A DNA stretch of 7,715 nt from Microcaldota archaeon (GCA_026419815.1 JAOAKR010000028.1:1-7715), one strand, 5' to 3'; shown: positions 1 to 6,765, counted from the stretch's first letter. Program-made: numbers and translations. Notes: generated by a model not told the origin, from the letters alone.

Positions 1-19
1 AGATGTGTATAAGAGACAG
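1..19. other. Sequencing adapter remnant (Nextera transposase mosaic end)
   Basis: The bases AGATGTGTATAAGAGACAG match the 19-base Tn5/Nextera mosaic end exactly. This is library-preparation sequence left at a contig end, not part of the genome. Genomic sequence therefore begins at about base 20, and nothing should be inferred from these bases. Confidence 0.95.
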
Positions 20-61
20 CAGAACGACTATATGAGGGGGCTTTACTTCAGGGGGATGTGA
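20..61 (+). CDS. Possible C-terminal tail of an upstream gene (5' truncated)
   Basis: Reading from base 20, the frame gives QNDYMRGLYFRGM and then a TGA stop at 59-61. The stop lies only 4 bases before the ATG of the lipoprotein gene at 66. That spacing is typical of genes in one operon, and it would explain why the lipoprotein lacks its own TATA box at the usual distance. Only 13 codons are visible, so a function cannot be assigned and an open frame this short could occur by chance. Confidence 0.3.
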   Translation, partial: QNDYMRGLYFRGM

Positions 62-65
62 GTTT

Positions 66-2081
66 ATGGGTTTGAAGGGGAACAGGCTTATAGCTCTTCT
101 TGCATTTGCAGTGCTCGCAATGGTAATCTCGGGGTGCATAAGCTCCCCCGCGGAATATAAGAGGAATGTAATTTCCCTAAATGCAACGCCGGTAGGTGTG
201 CCCAGTTGCATGTGCATGCTTTGCACAAACAGCACCGGCAACAAAATGTTTGACGTGTTCGTGAGCAACGATATGTCGAAGGGCGCGTGCTATTTCAGGG
301 ACAAGTGTACGCGCGAGTTCATATACTATTTCCTGCAGTATGATGATGACAACTATGTCAAGGATTTCGGTGTAGGGGTTGGCTCAACATTCACCGAGTT
401 TGAGGAGTCAAACCTGCGGTGCGGCCTGGGCGAGGATTATGCGGTCCGCGTGCTTTACAGCAAGTACCGCCCGCCGATTTATGACAAGGAAATGCTGTTT
501 GGCACGTGGGACAGCGAAGAGGGCGATACAATTGAATGTATGCTTGAGAAGGGCGTGCTGCCCATCTACGTAATATATACGGAAGGCACTTATGTGCAGG
601 ATGGCTGGCTTGATGACTTTATGGACCAGCTTGATGCTGAAGGCGGCTCAATTGAATCGCAGGTTGAGAATGTGATAATAGTGCCGGAAGCTAAGTTTAC
701 TGAAGAGATGGCACAAAACGTTTCAAGGCAGGTTAACAAGATATATTCGCTATGCAAGCCTGAGATTGGATACGAATGCCTTGAATGGGAGGGAGGGTAT
801 GACCCGCATTATCCTCAAACGTGCAAAAGGAAAGTCAACGTGCAAAGGAGGGGATGCAACGTTGCGGTGTTCCCCGCACAGGGAAACCCGCCAAACATTT
901 ATGGGGATACCCCTGAGGAGGACAGGATATTCAAGGCTCTTGATGCGTTGAATAGCACCAGGAGTATGGATAAGGTCAGCGCGGTAATAACAACACTTGA
1001 AGTAAACCGCGAAGAACATAAATGCGATGCCCATTATGCGCTCGCGCTGGCGGCAAACCGCAGCAGGATGGTGCTGAACAAGTATGGCAAGCCAACATTC
1101 CTGCTTTTATCAATAAGCAAGGATTGTGAGGCCAACAAGACCAAGATTGCACAGGTTGCATACACTTCAATTGAGATTCTAAGGCAGGTGGGCGTGTTTG
1201 GGATGGCATATTCGCAATATTTTGCCTCGGACGGCAACCCGCTTAGCGTCAGTGGCTCGGCGCTCCCACTCGCACGTGACACTAACCAGCTGGATAACAA
1301 GGAATGGATGAAATTGTGCAACTACTATACTGCACCAAATCCTTACAGGAAAGAGCCGGTGGTGTTCCAGTCAAATGGGGTTAACTTTACTACTGAGTGC
1401 GACTTCACATCAAACAGCCAGATGCGCATCATAAACAGCAGTGACCTTGACAAGCTTGAGCCTAAAACCAACAAGATTGACCTGAGCAAGGATACTGAGA
1501 AAAAATACAAGCTGTGCGTGCCCGAAGTTGATTTTGGTAGCCTTGAAGATATCGCATCTTGCTGGGAGGAGTGGGATAAATATGAGGTGCCCACAGAGCA
1601 AAGCGATTGCAGCGTAGGCTACCCATCGGTTGAGCTTAACGCTGAGCGGTGCGGCCTTAGCAGGCATTTGCTACGTGCGCTTTACAGTGAGAATATACGC
1701 ATAACCGACTGCAAGGAATGGTATGACACAGAAAAAGAGCTTGCAGACAAGAAAATCATAACTATTGCGAATATAAAGCCGGGCAGCAGTGACTTGCAGG
1801 TTGCCGCGTTTATGTTTGCGCTCAAGAAAAGCGAGCCGGATGTTTACAAAAAGGTGCTAAACAGCCAGCCGGTTTATGGGCAACACATATCTCCATCTGA
1901 GCCCTGCGGGCTTTGCAACGGGGTTGAGGACGAGAATGGCTACCTCCATTACTACAGCATACCGTGCAGGGTGATAAAGAAATACCAAGAATATAGGGAT
2001 GAGTGCAAGATTGAGGACTTGTTTGACGAGATTACCGGGGTATCGCGTGAGCGGCCCGCAGAAGCAGAAGGCGGGCAATAG
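66..2081 (+). CDS. Large cysteine-rich secreted lipoprotein, function unknown
   Basis: I do not recognise the family of this 671-residue protein. Residues 1-23 form a signal peptide (K4, R7, then a hydrophobic core to V20) ending in a lipobox, ISGC, with C24 as the probable lipidated cysteine. This implies attachment to the outer face of the membrane. About 25 cysteines are spread over the chain, including SCMCMLC at 47-53 and PCGLCNG at 613-619, which suggests a disulfide-stabilised extracytoplasmic protein. Two segments look related: RCGL followed by LYS at 118-132 and at 528-541, each followed by a hydrophobic strand. A third, weaker match starts at C320 and leads to the strand KPTFLLLSI at 342-350. 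This suggests three degenerate modules (inference). The tail is charged and low in complexity. The ATG at 66 follows a G-rich, Shine-Dalgarno-like stretch (51-61) and an upstream stop, which fits translation inside an operon. The gene converges on the aminotransferase with an 18-base gap. Confidence 0.85.
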   Translation: MGLKGNRLIALLAFAVLAMVISGCISSPAEYKRNVISLNATPVGVPSCMCMLCTNSTGNKMFDVFVSNDMSKGACYFRDKCTREFIYYFLQYDDDNYVKDFGVGVGSTFTEFEESNLRCGLGEDYAVRVLYSKYRPPIYDKEMLFGTWDSEEGDTIECMLEKGVLPIYVIYTEGTYVQDGWLDDFMDQLDAEGGSIESQVENVIIVPEAKFTEEMAQNVSRQVNKIYSLCKPEIGYECLEWEGGYDPHYPQTCKRKVNVQRRGCNVAVFPAQGNPPNIYGDTPEEDRIFKALDALNSTRSMDKVSAVITTLEVNREEHKCDAHYALALAANRSRMVLNKYGKPTFLLLSISKDCEANKTKIAQVAYTSIEILRQVGVFGMAYSQYFASDGNPLSVSGSALPLARDTNQLDNKEWMKLCNYYTAPNPYRKEPVVFQSNGVNFTTECDFTSNSQMRIINSSDLDKLEPKTNKIDLSKDTEKKYKLCVPEVDFGSLEDIASCWEEWDKYEVPTEQSDCSVGYPSVELNAERCGLSRHLLRALYSENIRITDCKEWYDTEKELADKKIITIANIKPGSSDLQVAAFMFALKKSEPDVYKKVLNSQPVYGQHISPSEPCGLCNGVEDENGYLHYYSIPCRVIKKYQEYRDECKIEDLFDEITGVSRERPAEAEGGQ

Positions 2082-2099
2082 GTGCGCGTTAGCTTCACG

Positions 2100-3272
2100 T
2101 TATTTTGCCAGCTCTTGTGCGCCTTCAATGACTTTTTCCATTGCCTCCTCAAGCAGCGCGCTGTCGCACGCAAACACCACACGGAAATACCCTTCCTTGC
2201 CGAAGCCGGTGCCTGGCACCACAACAACACCCTTGCCCATTATGAGATGCCTTGCAAGCGCCGCGCTGTCAGGCGCTTTCCAGTTCATCTTGATGAACGC
2301 ATAGAACGCGGCATCAATCTTGCCGACGCTGAGCGTGCCGCCGCTCCTGGAAACGTGCTTTTGCACTATGGCCGCATTTCTCTTGAGCAATGAAAGGTAA
2401 TCACTGAAGAATGACGTATCCTTCAGGATCGCGGGGAGCGCATACTGGAATGGTGCGGGCGGGCACAGGCGCATCTGCAGCAATTTCTCAAAATTGTTGC
2501 GCAGCTTGAGCATCTGCTTGCTCCGGCCGAACACTGCCCAACCGCACCGCCAGCCGGGAACCAAGTGCGATTTTGAGATGCCGCCAAGCGTGATTATGTT
2601 TTCTTCTTCCGCCCCGTACATCGCATACGCCATCTGCTGGCCGCCATATATAATTTCAGAGTATATCTCATCTGAAATTAGTATTGAACCTCTTGAGAGA
2701 ACAGTTTCGCGTATCTCATCAACCTGCTTGCGTGAGAGGCACGAGCCCATCGGGTTGTTGGGGTTGATAAGCACGCACGCCTTTGTATCCCCCTTTATGC
2801 TTTCACGAAGGCTTGCAATGTCAGGGATGCCGTCGTCATCCAGCTCATAATAATGTATGCGCACACGGTTGAGCTGTGCAAGGTTCTCATAAAGCGGGTA
2901 GTACGGGCGCGGCAACGATATTGAGTCCCCGCTGTTGAACAGCGCAGTGTATAGCAGGGACATTGCCTCGCTTACACCGGAGGTTAGGTATATATCTTCG
3001 CTTGGGGCGGTGATGCCCTTGCTCCCGTAAAATTCTGATACTGCCTGCCTGCCTTCCGGGCAGCCGAATGAGTGTGAATACCCGTTCCTACCGGCTGAGA
3101 CGGCCGTGCAGGCGGCATCGCACACGCTTTTAGGGGTCCGCACACCAAGCTTTACTGGGTCCCCGATGTTCAGGTAATACATCTTCCTCCCCTTGGCGTG
3201 CTGTGCAGCCAACGCCTCAATCGCGCGTATTGAATATTCAATGCCTTCCAAATTCCCGGAATAGAGCTCCAT
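2100..3272 (-). CDS. Class I PLP-dependent aminotransferase, alanine aminotransferase-like
   Basis: The 390-residue product is full length for the fold type I aminotransferases. It most resembles archaeal alanine (glutamate-pyruvate) aminotransferases, which interconvert pyruvate and alanine with glutamate/2-oxoglutarate in the cytoplasm. Visible landmarks, in order, are: LNIGDPVK at 34-41 (substrate-binding N-terminal segment), SGVSEAM at 98-104 (cofactor phosphate region), NPNNPMG at 170-176, SDEIY at 200-204 (D201 contacting the pyridine nitrogen, Y204), GGISKSH at 230-236 with K234 as the Schiff-base lysine, PGWRCGW at 239-245, RLCPPAPFQ at 268-276, and GTGFGKEGYFRVVF at 354-367 with R364 as the substrate-carboxylate arginine. 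All catalytic residues are present. The start at 3272 has no Shine-Dalgarno site but has a TTTAAA element about 25 bases upstream, so it is probably leaderless. The exact amino acid substrate cannot be read from the sequence, so aspartate or aromatic specificity remains possible. Confidence 0.9.
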   Translation of the reverse strand: MELYSGNLEGIEYSIRAIEALAAQHAKGRKMYYLNIGDPVKLGVRTPKSVCDAACTAVSAGRNGYSHSFGCPEGRQAVSEFYGSKGITAPSEDIYLTSGVSEAMSLLYTALFNSGDSISLPRPYYPLYENLAQLNRVRIHYYELDDDGIPDIASLRESIKGDTKACVLINPNNPMGSCLSRKQVDEIRETVLSRGSILISDEIYSEIIYGGQQMAYAMYGAEEENIITLGGISKSHLVPGWRCGWAVFGRSKQMLKLRNNFEKLLQMRLCPPAPFQYALPAILKDTSFFSDYLSLLKRNAAIVQKHVSRSGGTLSVGKIDAAFYAFIKMNWKAPDSAALARHLIMGKGVVVVPGTGFGKEGYFRVVFACDSALLEEAMEKVIEGAQELAK

Positions 3273-3294
3273 GCCCTATGTGTTGCGGGCAACA

Positions 3295-3300
3295 TTTAAA
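3295..3300. promoter_or_regulatory. Probable shared bidirectional TATA box
   Basis: The palindrome TTTAAA is the only AT-rich TATA-like element in the 53 bases between the divergent start codons at 3272 (-) and 3326 (+). Its centre lies about 25.5 bases from one ATG and 28.5 from the other. Archaeal transcription usually starts about 25 bases from the TATA centre, so both transcripts would begin at or next to their ATG. A BRE on each side is not obvious. Confidence 0.6.
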
Positions 3301-3325
3301 ACTATGACCGCTGAATAGTTGTAAT

Positions 3326-3922
3326 ATGCCGGTGATTGACGAAGTGTCACTTGCGCTTGTTGAAAGCCATTTCAGCAAATCACTTAAAAAGCCGGTGCAA
3401 GCTGACATCCTGATTGGGACAAGCCATAAATGTGCTGTGCTTGAGGAGATTTGCAACAGGATAAGCGAGCGCTCCAACGGCAAGATTAAGTTCAGGAAGG
3501 TGCGCTCGGATGATGCGCCTGGTGTGCGCATACTGCCCAATTTCACCTATCTTGGCCTGCCAACCGGTACTATGGCGGGCACGTTTGTGCATATGCTCGC
3601 AGATGCATCTTCCGGCGAGCTGTTTACGCCCAAACCTTTGCAAAAGGAGATTGCTGCACTGAAAGGGAAAATTGAGGTAGTTTCAGTGATAGCGGTATCA
3701 AACATTGAGTCGGCCGGGCAAGCGCGCTGGGTGTATGAGCTCGCGCGCCTATGCCCGAAAATCAATGCAACTGTAATTGACGGGGTCACTTTTCCTGAGG
3801 TGCCTATCCGGCTGGGCGTGCGCTTCACACCGACCACCATAATCAACAAAAAGGTGCGGGTGATTGGGATGGCCGGGCCGGAAGAGCTCCTCGCAAAAAT
3901 AAGGCTTGCCCTGCAAGAATAA
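3326..3922 (+). CDS. Two-domain thioredoxin-fold (PDO-like) protein without CxxC motifs
   Basis: The 198-residue product lines up with archaeal protein disulfide oxidoreductases (PDO, glutaredoxin-like, about 225 residues in the hyperthermophile enzymes), which are two tandem thioredoxin folds. Landmarks are the first strand and site region at 24-44, the YLGLPTG turn at 75-81, the second unit's strand IEVVSVIAVS at 116-125, a stretch reading FPEVPIRLGV at 157-166, and the cis-proline loop FTPTTIIN at 167-174. What is missing is the chemistry. The first active site reads SHKC (33-36) instead of CxxC, and the second reads approximately NIES (126-129). C43 and C143 are the only other cysteines. 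It is therefore unlikely to be a dithiol oxidoreductase; a scaffold, chaperone or single-cysteine role is inference. The gene is divergent from the aminotransferase, probably leaderless, and not clearly in an operon. Family assignment rests on pattern recall only. Confidence 0.75.
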   Translation: MPVIDEVSLALVESHFSKSLKKPVQADILIGTSHKCAVLEEICNRISERSNGKIKFRKVRSDDAPGVRILPNFTYLGLPTGTMAGTFVHMLADASSGELFTPKPLQKEIAALKGKIEVVSVIAVSNIESAGQARWVYELARLCPKINATVIDGVTFPEVPIRLGVRFTPTTIINKKVRVIGMAGPEELLAKIRLALQE

Positions 3923-3926
3923 TGGT

Positions 3927-3947
3927 GCCTGCCGGCAAAAAGCAGGC
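3927..3947. other. Inverted repeat between convergent genes
   Basis: GCCTGC (3927-3932) and GCAGGC (3942-3947) can form a 6-bp stem with a 9-base loop. It sits just after the stop of the thioredoxin-fold gene and before the stop of the convergent channel gene. No oligo-T run follows, so it is not a convincing archaeal terminator. It may only affect transcript ends. Confidence 0.3.
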
Positions 3948-3969
3948 TACACACCCGCGCAGCCCACAG

Positions 3970-5031
3970 CTACCTCTTAACGTATACTGTCTGCGTTGGG
4001 AAAGCCATCTCAACCTTTTCCTTGTCAAGCACTCTCTTTATCTCAAGGTTGACTTCGTGTGCCGTTTCCCGTAGCTTGGACGGGTCCCTAAGCCAGTACC
4101 ACGCGCTTATGTTGAGCGCATATGCGCCAAATTCGCTGAACCTCACGTCGCATCTCTCAACGTTAGGGTGCATCTTGAGCACACCCTCAACCAACCCTAT
4201 TGCGCGCTTGAGCTTAGCATAACTGGTGCCATAAGTAATGCCAATCACTATGTCAACACGCCGGCTTTTGGCGGCGGTCACATTCTCAACAATCTCGTTT
4301 GATATCTTGTTGTTGGGCACTACAAGCATCGTGCCTGACGGCGTCTCAAACCGCGTGGTGCGCATCCCAACCTCCTGCACCGTGCCTGCAAACGAGCCGA
4401 ACTTGACAAAATCCCCTATCTTGAACGGCTTGCCAGTGAATATCACCAGCGAGCCGATGAAGTTGCTTATTGTATCCTGTGCAGCAAGCGCCACTGCAAG
4501 GCCGCCGACACCTAGCCCTGCAACCAGAGCTGTGACGTCATACCCGAAATTGCTGAGCAGGAATACGAGGGTCAGTATGACTATCACGACTTTTATTCCC
4601 CTTCTGAGTATGGGAAGCAGCTGGTCGTCAAGCTTTGACTCGGATTTCTCAACGTATGGCTTGAAGTAATGGACAACCAGCGTATCAATTACCCTGAGTA
4701 TAAACCACGCAACATTGATTATCACAAGGATCTTGAAAATGCTGTTTATGAAATCGTAAGCAGGTGTGGCGGGCGTGAGGTAAAGTACCGTGCCGAAATA
4801 TAGGCCCCCTATCATCACGAGCATCGTGATAGGATGCTCAATTATGTCAATGAGCATATCATCAAGGTCGGTCTTAGTTTTCTCGGTCAGCCTGCGCACG
4901 TATGTCTTTATGAAGTAATATATGCCCTTGGAAAGCAGCACGAACAATAGCACAGTGCCGAGCAGCATCCCATACTGCATAAGCGTGTTTCCGAACAGCT
5001 CAGATGTGAATGACAGCCCCATAAACTCCAT
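3970..5031 (-). CDS. MscS-family mechanosensitive ion channel
   Basis: This membrane channel releases solutes when membrane tension rises under osmotic downshock. From the start I prefer (MEFMGLSF) it is 353 residues, matching the roughly 350 residues of methanogen MscS homologues. Five hydrophobic segments can be seen: QYGMLLGTVLLFVLLSKG, HPITMLVMIGGLYFGTVLYL, FKILVIINVAWFIL, KVVIVILTLVFLLSNFG, and the glycine/alanine-rich pore helix VAGLGVGGLAVALAAQDTIS. The conserved beta domain follows (GDFVKFGSFAGTVQEVG; TPSGTMLVVPNNKISNE), then the alpha/beta cytoplasmic domain. The reading frame stays open upstream to 5352, but that extension would run through the tRNA-Ser gene and a 45-base tandem repeat, so I reject it. 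An ATG at 5053-5055 overlaps the TATA-like element. The ATG at 5029-5031 lies 27 bases from that element, consistent with a leaderless start. MGLSF at 5022 is another possibility. Confidence 0.92.
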   Translation of the reverse strand: MEFMGLSFTSELFGNTLMQYGMLLGTVLLFVLLSKGIYYFIKTYVRRLTEKTKTDLDDMLIDIIEHPITMLVMIGGLYFGTVLYLTPATPAYDFINSIFKILVIINVAWFILRVIDTLVVHYFKPYVEKSESKLDDQLLPILRRGIKVVIVILTLVFLLSNFGYDVTALVAGLGVGGLAVALAAQDTISNFIGSLVIFTGKPFKIGDFVKFGSFAGTVQEVGMRTTRFETPSGTMLVVPNNKISNEIVENVTAAKSRRVDIVIGITYGTSYAKLKRAIGLVEGVLKMHPNVERCDVRFSEFGAYALNISAWYWLRDPSKLRETAHEVNLEIKRVLDKEKVEMAFPTQTVYVKR

Positions 5032-5054
5032 AGCATTTTTCGGAAAACTAAACA

Positions 5055-5061
5055 TTAAAAA
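5055..5061 (-). promoter_or_regulatory. TATA-like element of the channel gene
   Basis: On the minus strand this reads TTTTTAA, centred 27 bases before the ATG at 5031, the usual distance for a leaderless archaeal start. It is also the closest clear AT-rich element upstream of tRNA-Ser on the plus strand (TTAAAAA). It could therefore work in both directions, but that would give the tRNA precursor a leader of about 160 bases. Confidence 0.5.
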
Positions 5062-5082
5062 GCTATGAGATGTGAATAGATA

Positions 5083-5107
5083 GCGCCTTTTGCGAACGCA
5101 AAAGCGT
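5083..5107 (+). other. Hairpin near the presumed plus-strand start site
   Basis: CTTTTGC (5087-5093) pairs with GCAAAAG (5098-5104) around the loop GAAC. Past a bulged C5086, 5083-5085 can pair with 5105-5107. If the AT-rich element at 5055-5061 fires rightward, the transcript would begin at about 5084, at the base of this hairpin. Whether it is part of a stable RNA is not known. Confidence 0.45.
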
Positions 5108-5148
5108 GCCGTTATGGCGAAGCCTCCAGAATGCACGAACGCGTGGGA

Positions 5149-5241
5149 CCCACACAATACGGTTGCTGGGGGTTGCGAAGGGGCCGCTGGAGCCCCACAC
5201 AATACGGTTGCTGGGGGTTGCGAAGGGGCCGCTGGAGCCCC
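5149..5241. repeat. 45-base tandem direct repeat, two copies, upstream of tRNA-Ser
   Basis: Bases 5149-5193 are repeated exactly at 5194-5238, and the first three bases (CCC) occur again at 5239-5241. Each unit contains ACACAATACGG and a G-rich segment followed by AAGGGGCCGCTGGAG. The duplication is non-coding: it lies between the channel gene and the tRNA and would encode repeated 15-residue blocks only in the rejected extension of the channel frame. A recent slippage or unequal recombination event is the simplest origin. Confidence 0.95.
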
Positions 5242-5245
5242 TTCG
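5221..5245 (+). other. Perfect 9-bp hairpin abutting the tRNA-Ser 5' end
   Basis: CGAAGGGGC (5221-5229) pairs perfectly with GCCCCTTCG (5237-5245) around a 7-base loop. The stem ends exactly one base before the first base of tRNA-Ser at 5246. Its left arm belongs to the second 45-base repeat; the first repeat can form only a shorter version (GGGGC/GCCCC). If transcribed, it would sit next to the RNase P cleavage site and could affect 5' processing (inference). Confidence 0.6.
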
Positions 5246-5367
5246 GCCGAGGTGGCAGAACCCGGTAATGCGTACGCCTTGAGTAAGGCAGGACGGCCAG
5301 GCCGTTCCGCTATTGAAAGAGAGCGTATGCCCGCAAGGGCTTGGGAGTTCAAATCTCTCCCTCGGCG
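5246..5367 (+). tRNA. tRNA-Ser(UGA) with a 38-nt intron
   Basis: The acceptor arms GCCGAGG (5246-5252) and CCTCGGC (5360-5366) pair perfectly, with discriminator G73 at 5367, the usual serine base. The D-stem is 3 bp (GCA/TGC), as common in tRNA-Ser. The anticodon stem TACGC (5273-5277) pairs with GCGTA (5323-5327), which lies on the far side of an intron. The spliced loop is CTTGAGA with anticodon TGA at 5280-5282, reading UCN codons. A long variable arm (GCCC-GCAA-GGGC, 5329-5340) confirms a class II tRNA. The T-arm is GGGAG-TTCAAAT-CTCTC (5343-5359) with one G-T pair. CCA is not encoded. The mature length before CCA addition is 84 nt. No good TATA lies at -25 to -35. Confidence 0.95.
5284..5321 (+). 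other. tRNA-Ser intron at position 37/38
   Basis: This is the canonical archaeal intron position. C32, T33 and T34 pair with A5317, A5318 and G5319. G35 faces A5316, so the central helix has 3 pairs plus a mismatch. The two 3-base bulges are A36-G37/T5284 and A5320-G5321/A5322, cut after the second base of each. The exon and the intron both end in GAG, so the exact boundary could slip by up to three bases without changing the mature tRNA. The intron body folds through GGACGG/CCGTTCC (5291-5308) with a bulge. Confidence 0.8.
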
Positions 5368-5382
5368 CTTTTTTTTTAAAAA
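5368..5382. terminator. Bidirectional oligo-T terminator between tRNA-Ser and pyruvate kinase
   Basis: Nine T residues (5369-5377) start two bases after the last base of tRNA-Ser, followed by five A residues (5378-5382). Read on the minus strand, the A5 block gives T5 directly after the pyruvate kinase stop codon. Oligo-T tracts terminate archaeal RNA polymerase, so this short spacer could end both converging transcripts. Confidence 0.75.
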
Positions 5383-6744
5383 TCAGATGCCCAGTGAGGA
5401 CATCATATCCGAGACCTTATGCACTTCTATTGTGTTGGTGACACCGGAAGCTTTTGTGCGGACCGCTGCCGCAAACACAACTGTGTCCTCTTCATCAAGC
5501 AGCCCCCTTTCAAGGCATAGCAGTGTGGCACGCGGAATGATGTGGCGCTCGGGCTTCTTGGTCCAGCGCACTGGATACACATTGTAAAGCAGTGACATCT
5601 CTAATGCAACTTCAGGCTCTGTTGTTATTGCAATAATCGGCTTGTGTATCTTAAATCGGGAGATGAGCCGCGCGCTATACCCCGAGCGTGTTATCACAAC
5701 TATCTTTGTTACCTGCTTGTTGAGCGCAATCGTCCTCAGCGTCTTGCTAAGCATATCCGATATTGGGTCAATCGCAGGGTTGCGCAGGTCATCAGGCACT
5801 TTGGACCGCACATACGGTGCAACACGCGCGCCCACCTTCTTTATCTGCCTTATCGCCTGGAGCGGATACTTCCCAACTGCCGTCTCGTTTGAGAGCAGGA
5901 TTGCATCGGTACCGTCAAGCACTGCGTTTGCAATATCGCTAACCTCGGCACGTGTAGGCATCGGCTTATCCACCATTGAATAAAGCACCTGGGTTGCGAC
6001 AACACTCGGCTTGGCATAGTTGTTTGCCAGCCCAACGATGCGCTTCTGCAGTATGGGCACTTCCTCAGCGGGCACTTCAATCCCAAGGTCGCCGCGTGCG
6101 ATCATCACACCGTCGGCCTCCGCCAGTATGCTCTCTATGTTTGATACGCCCTCCTTGTTCTCTATCTTCGCAATTATCTTGGCGCGCGTATACTCGCGCG
6201 CCTCACGCACGTCCTCGTATGTGCGCGTGTACGACAGCGCTATGAACGATGGGTTTGTCGCCTTAAGGACACTAATATCAGACTGCTTAAGTATGGGAAA
6301 CTCAAGCGAGCGGCCCCTAAGATTCACGGCCATCCTGTCGCGGATGCACACATCATCAACCGCCTTAAGCGTAAGTGTCTGCCCGCGCTTGCCGATTACT
6401 CGCAGCTCGCACATCCCATCATCAAGATACACCGAGTCGCCCTCATCAATATGCTCGTGGAGCGGCTGGTCAAGCCATACGCGGCCTTCCCCTTTGCAGC
6501 TTACATCAAGCGTGCCGCCCTTATTCAAGTTGATTTTCTCGCGTGTGTGCAGCCGCACTTCCGGACCGCTCGTGTCAATCATTATGGGGCGGTTGTATTT
6601 CCGGAGCAGGTTGAACGTGCGCACCGCAACCTCAGGCTCCTGGTGTGAAATGTTCTGCCTTATGACATCGGCCTCCGCACACACTTGCGAAAGCAGCTTG
6701 CTGTCGTAAAGGGAAGGGCCGTAAGTGGCAATCACTTTTACCAT
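5383..6744 (-). CDS. pyk: Pyruvate kinase
   Basis: The enzyme transfers the phosphate of phosphoenolpyruvate to ADP, giving pyruvate and ATP, the last step of glycolysis in the cytoplasm. The 453-residue product has the usual A-B-A-C layout. The N-terminal barrel strand VKVIATYGPS leads to IRQNISH at 28-34 (R29, N31, S33, H34). IDTSGPEVR at 56-64 supplies D57 and T58. The B domain covers roughly 65-145 (VYLDDGMCEL at 105-114). The second barrel part has IAKIENKEGV at 191-200 with the catalytic K193 and metal ligand E195, then ARGDLGIEVP at 216-225 with D219, ATQVLYSM at 250-257 with T251, PTRAEVSDIANAVLDGTDA, and LLSNET where most family members have MLSGET. The C domain fills about 325-453. 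The lysine of the usual DTKGPE is a serine here. The start at 6744 lies 26 bases from a TATA-like element and is probably leaderless. The gene is monocistronic as far as can be seen. Confidence 0.96.
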   Translation of the reverse strand: MVKVIATYGPSLYDSKLLSQVCAEADVIRQNISHQEPEVAVRTFNLLRKYNRPIMIDTSGPEVRLHTREKINLNKGGTLDVSCKGEGRVWLDQPLHEHIDEGDSVYLDDGMCELRVIGKRGQTLTLKAVDDVCIRDRMAVNLRGRSLEFPILKQSDISVLKATNPSFIALSYTRTYEDVREAREYTRAKIIAKIENKEGVSNIESILAEADGVMIARGDLGIEVPAEEVPILQKRIVGLANNYAKPSVVATQVLYSMVDKPMPTRAEVSDIANAVLDGTDAILLSNETAVGKYPLQAIRQIKKVGARVAPYVRSKVPDDLRNPAIDPISDMLSKTLRTIALNKQVTKIVVITRSGYSARLISRFKIHKPIIAITTEPEVALEMSLLYNVYPVRWTKKPERHIIPRATLLCLERGLLDEEDTVVFAAAVRTKASGVTNTIEVHKVSDMMSSLGI

Positions 6745-6765
6745 ATGCTACATATACCCCACAAC

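Noticed and set aside
3927..3947. Rho-independent-style terminator
   Set aside because: The stem is only 6 bp and no T run follows it. It is kept only as a low-confidence inverted repeat.
5032..5352. N-terminal extension of the MscS-type channel with two 15-residue repeats
   Set aside because: It would overlap tRNA-Ser and its intron and is absent from homologues as I know them. The repeat is explained by a non-coding 45-base duplication.
5090..5587. Plus-strand open frame of 165 codons
   Set aside because: It runs through tRNA-Ser, a terminator and the antisense of pyruvate kinase, and its product is compositionally odd with no recognisable domain.
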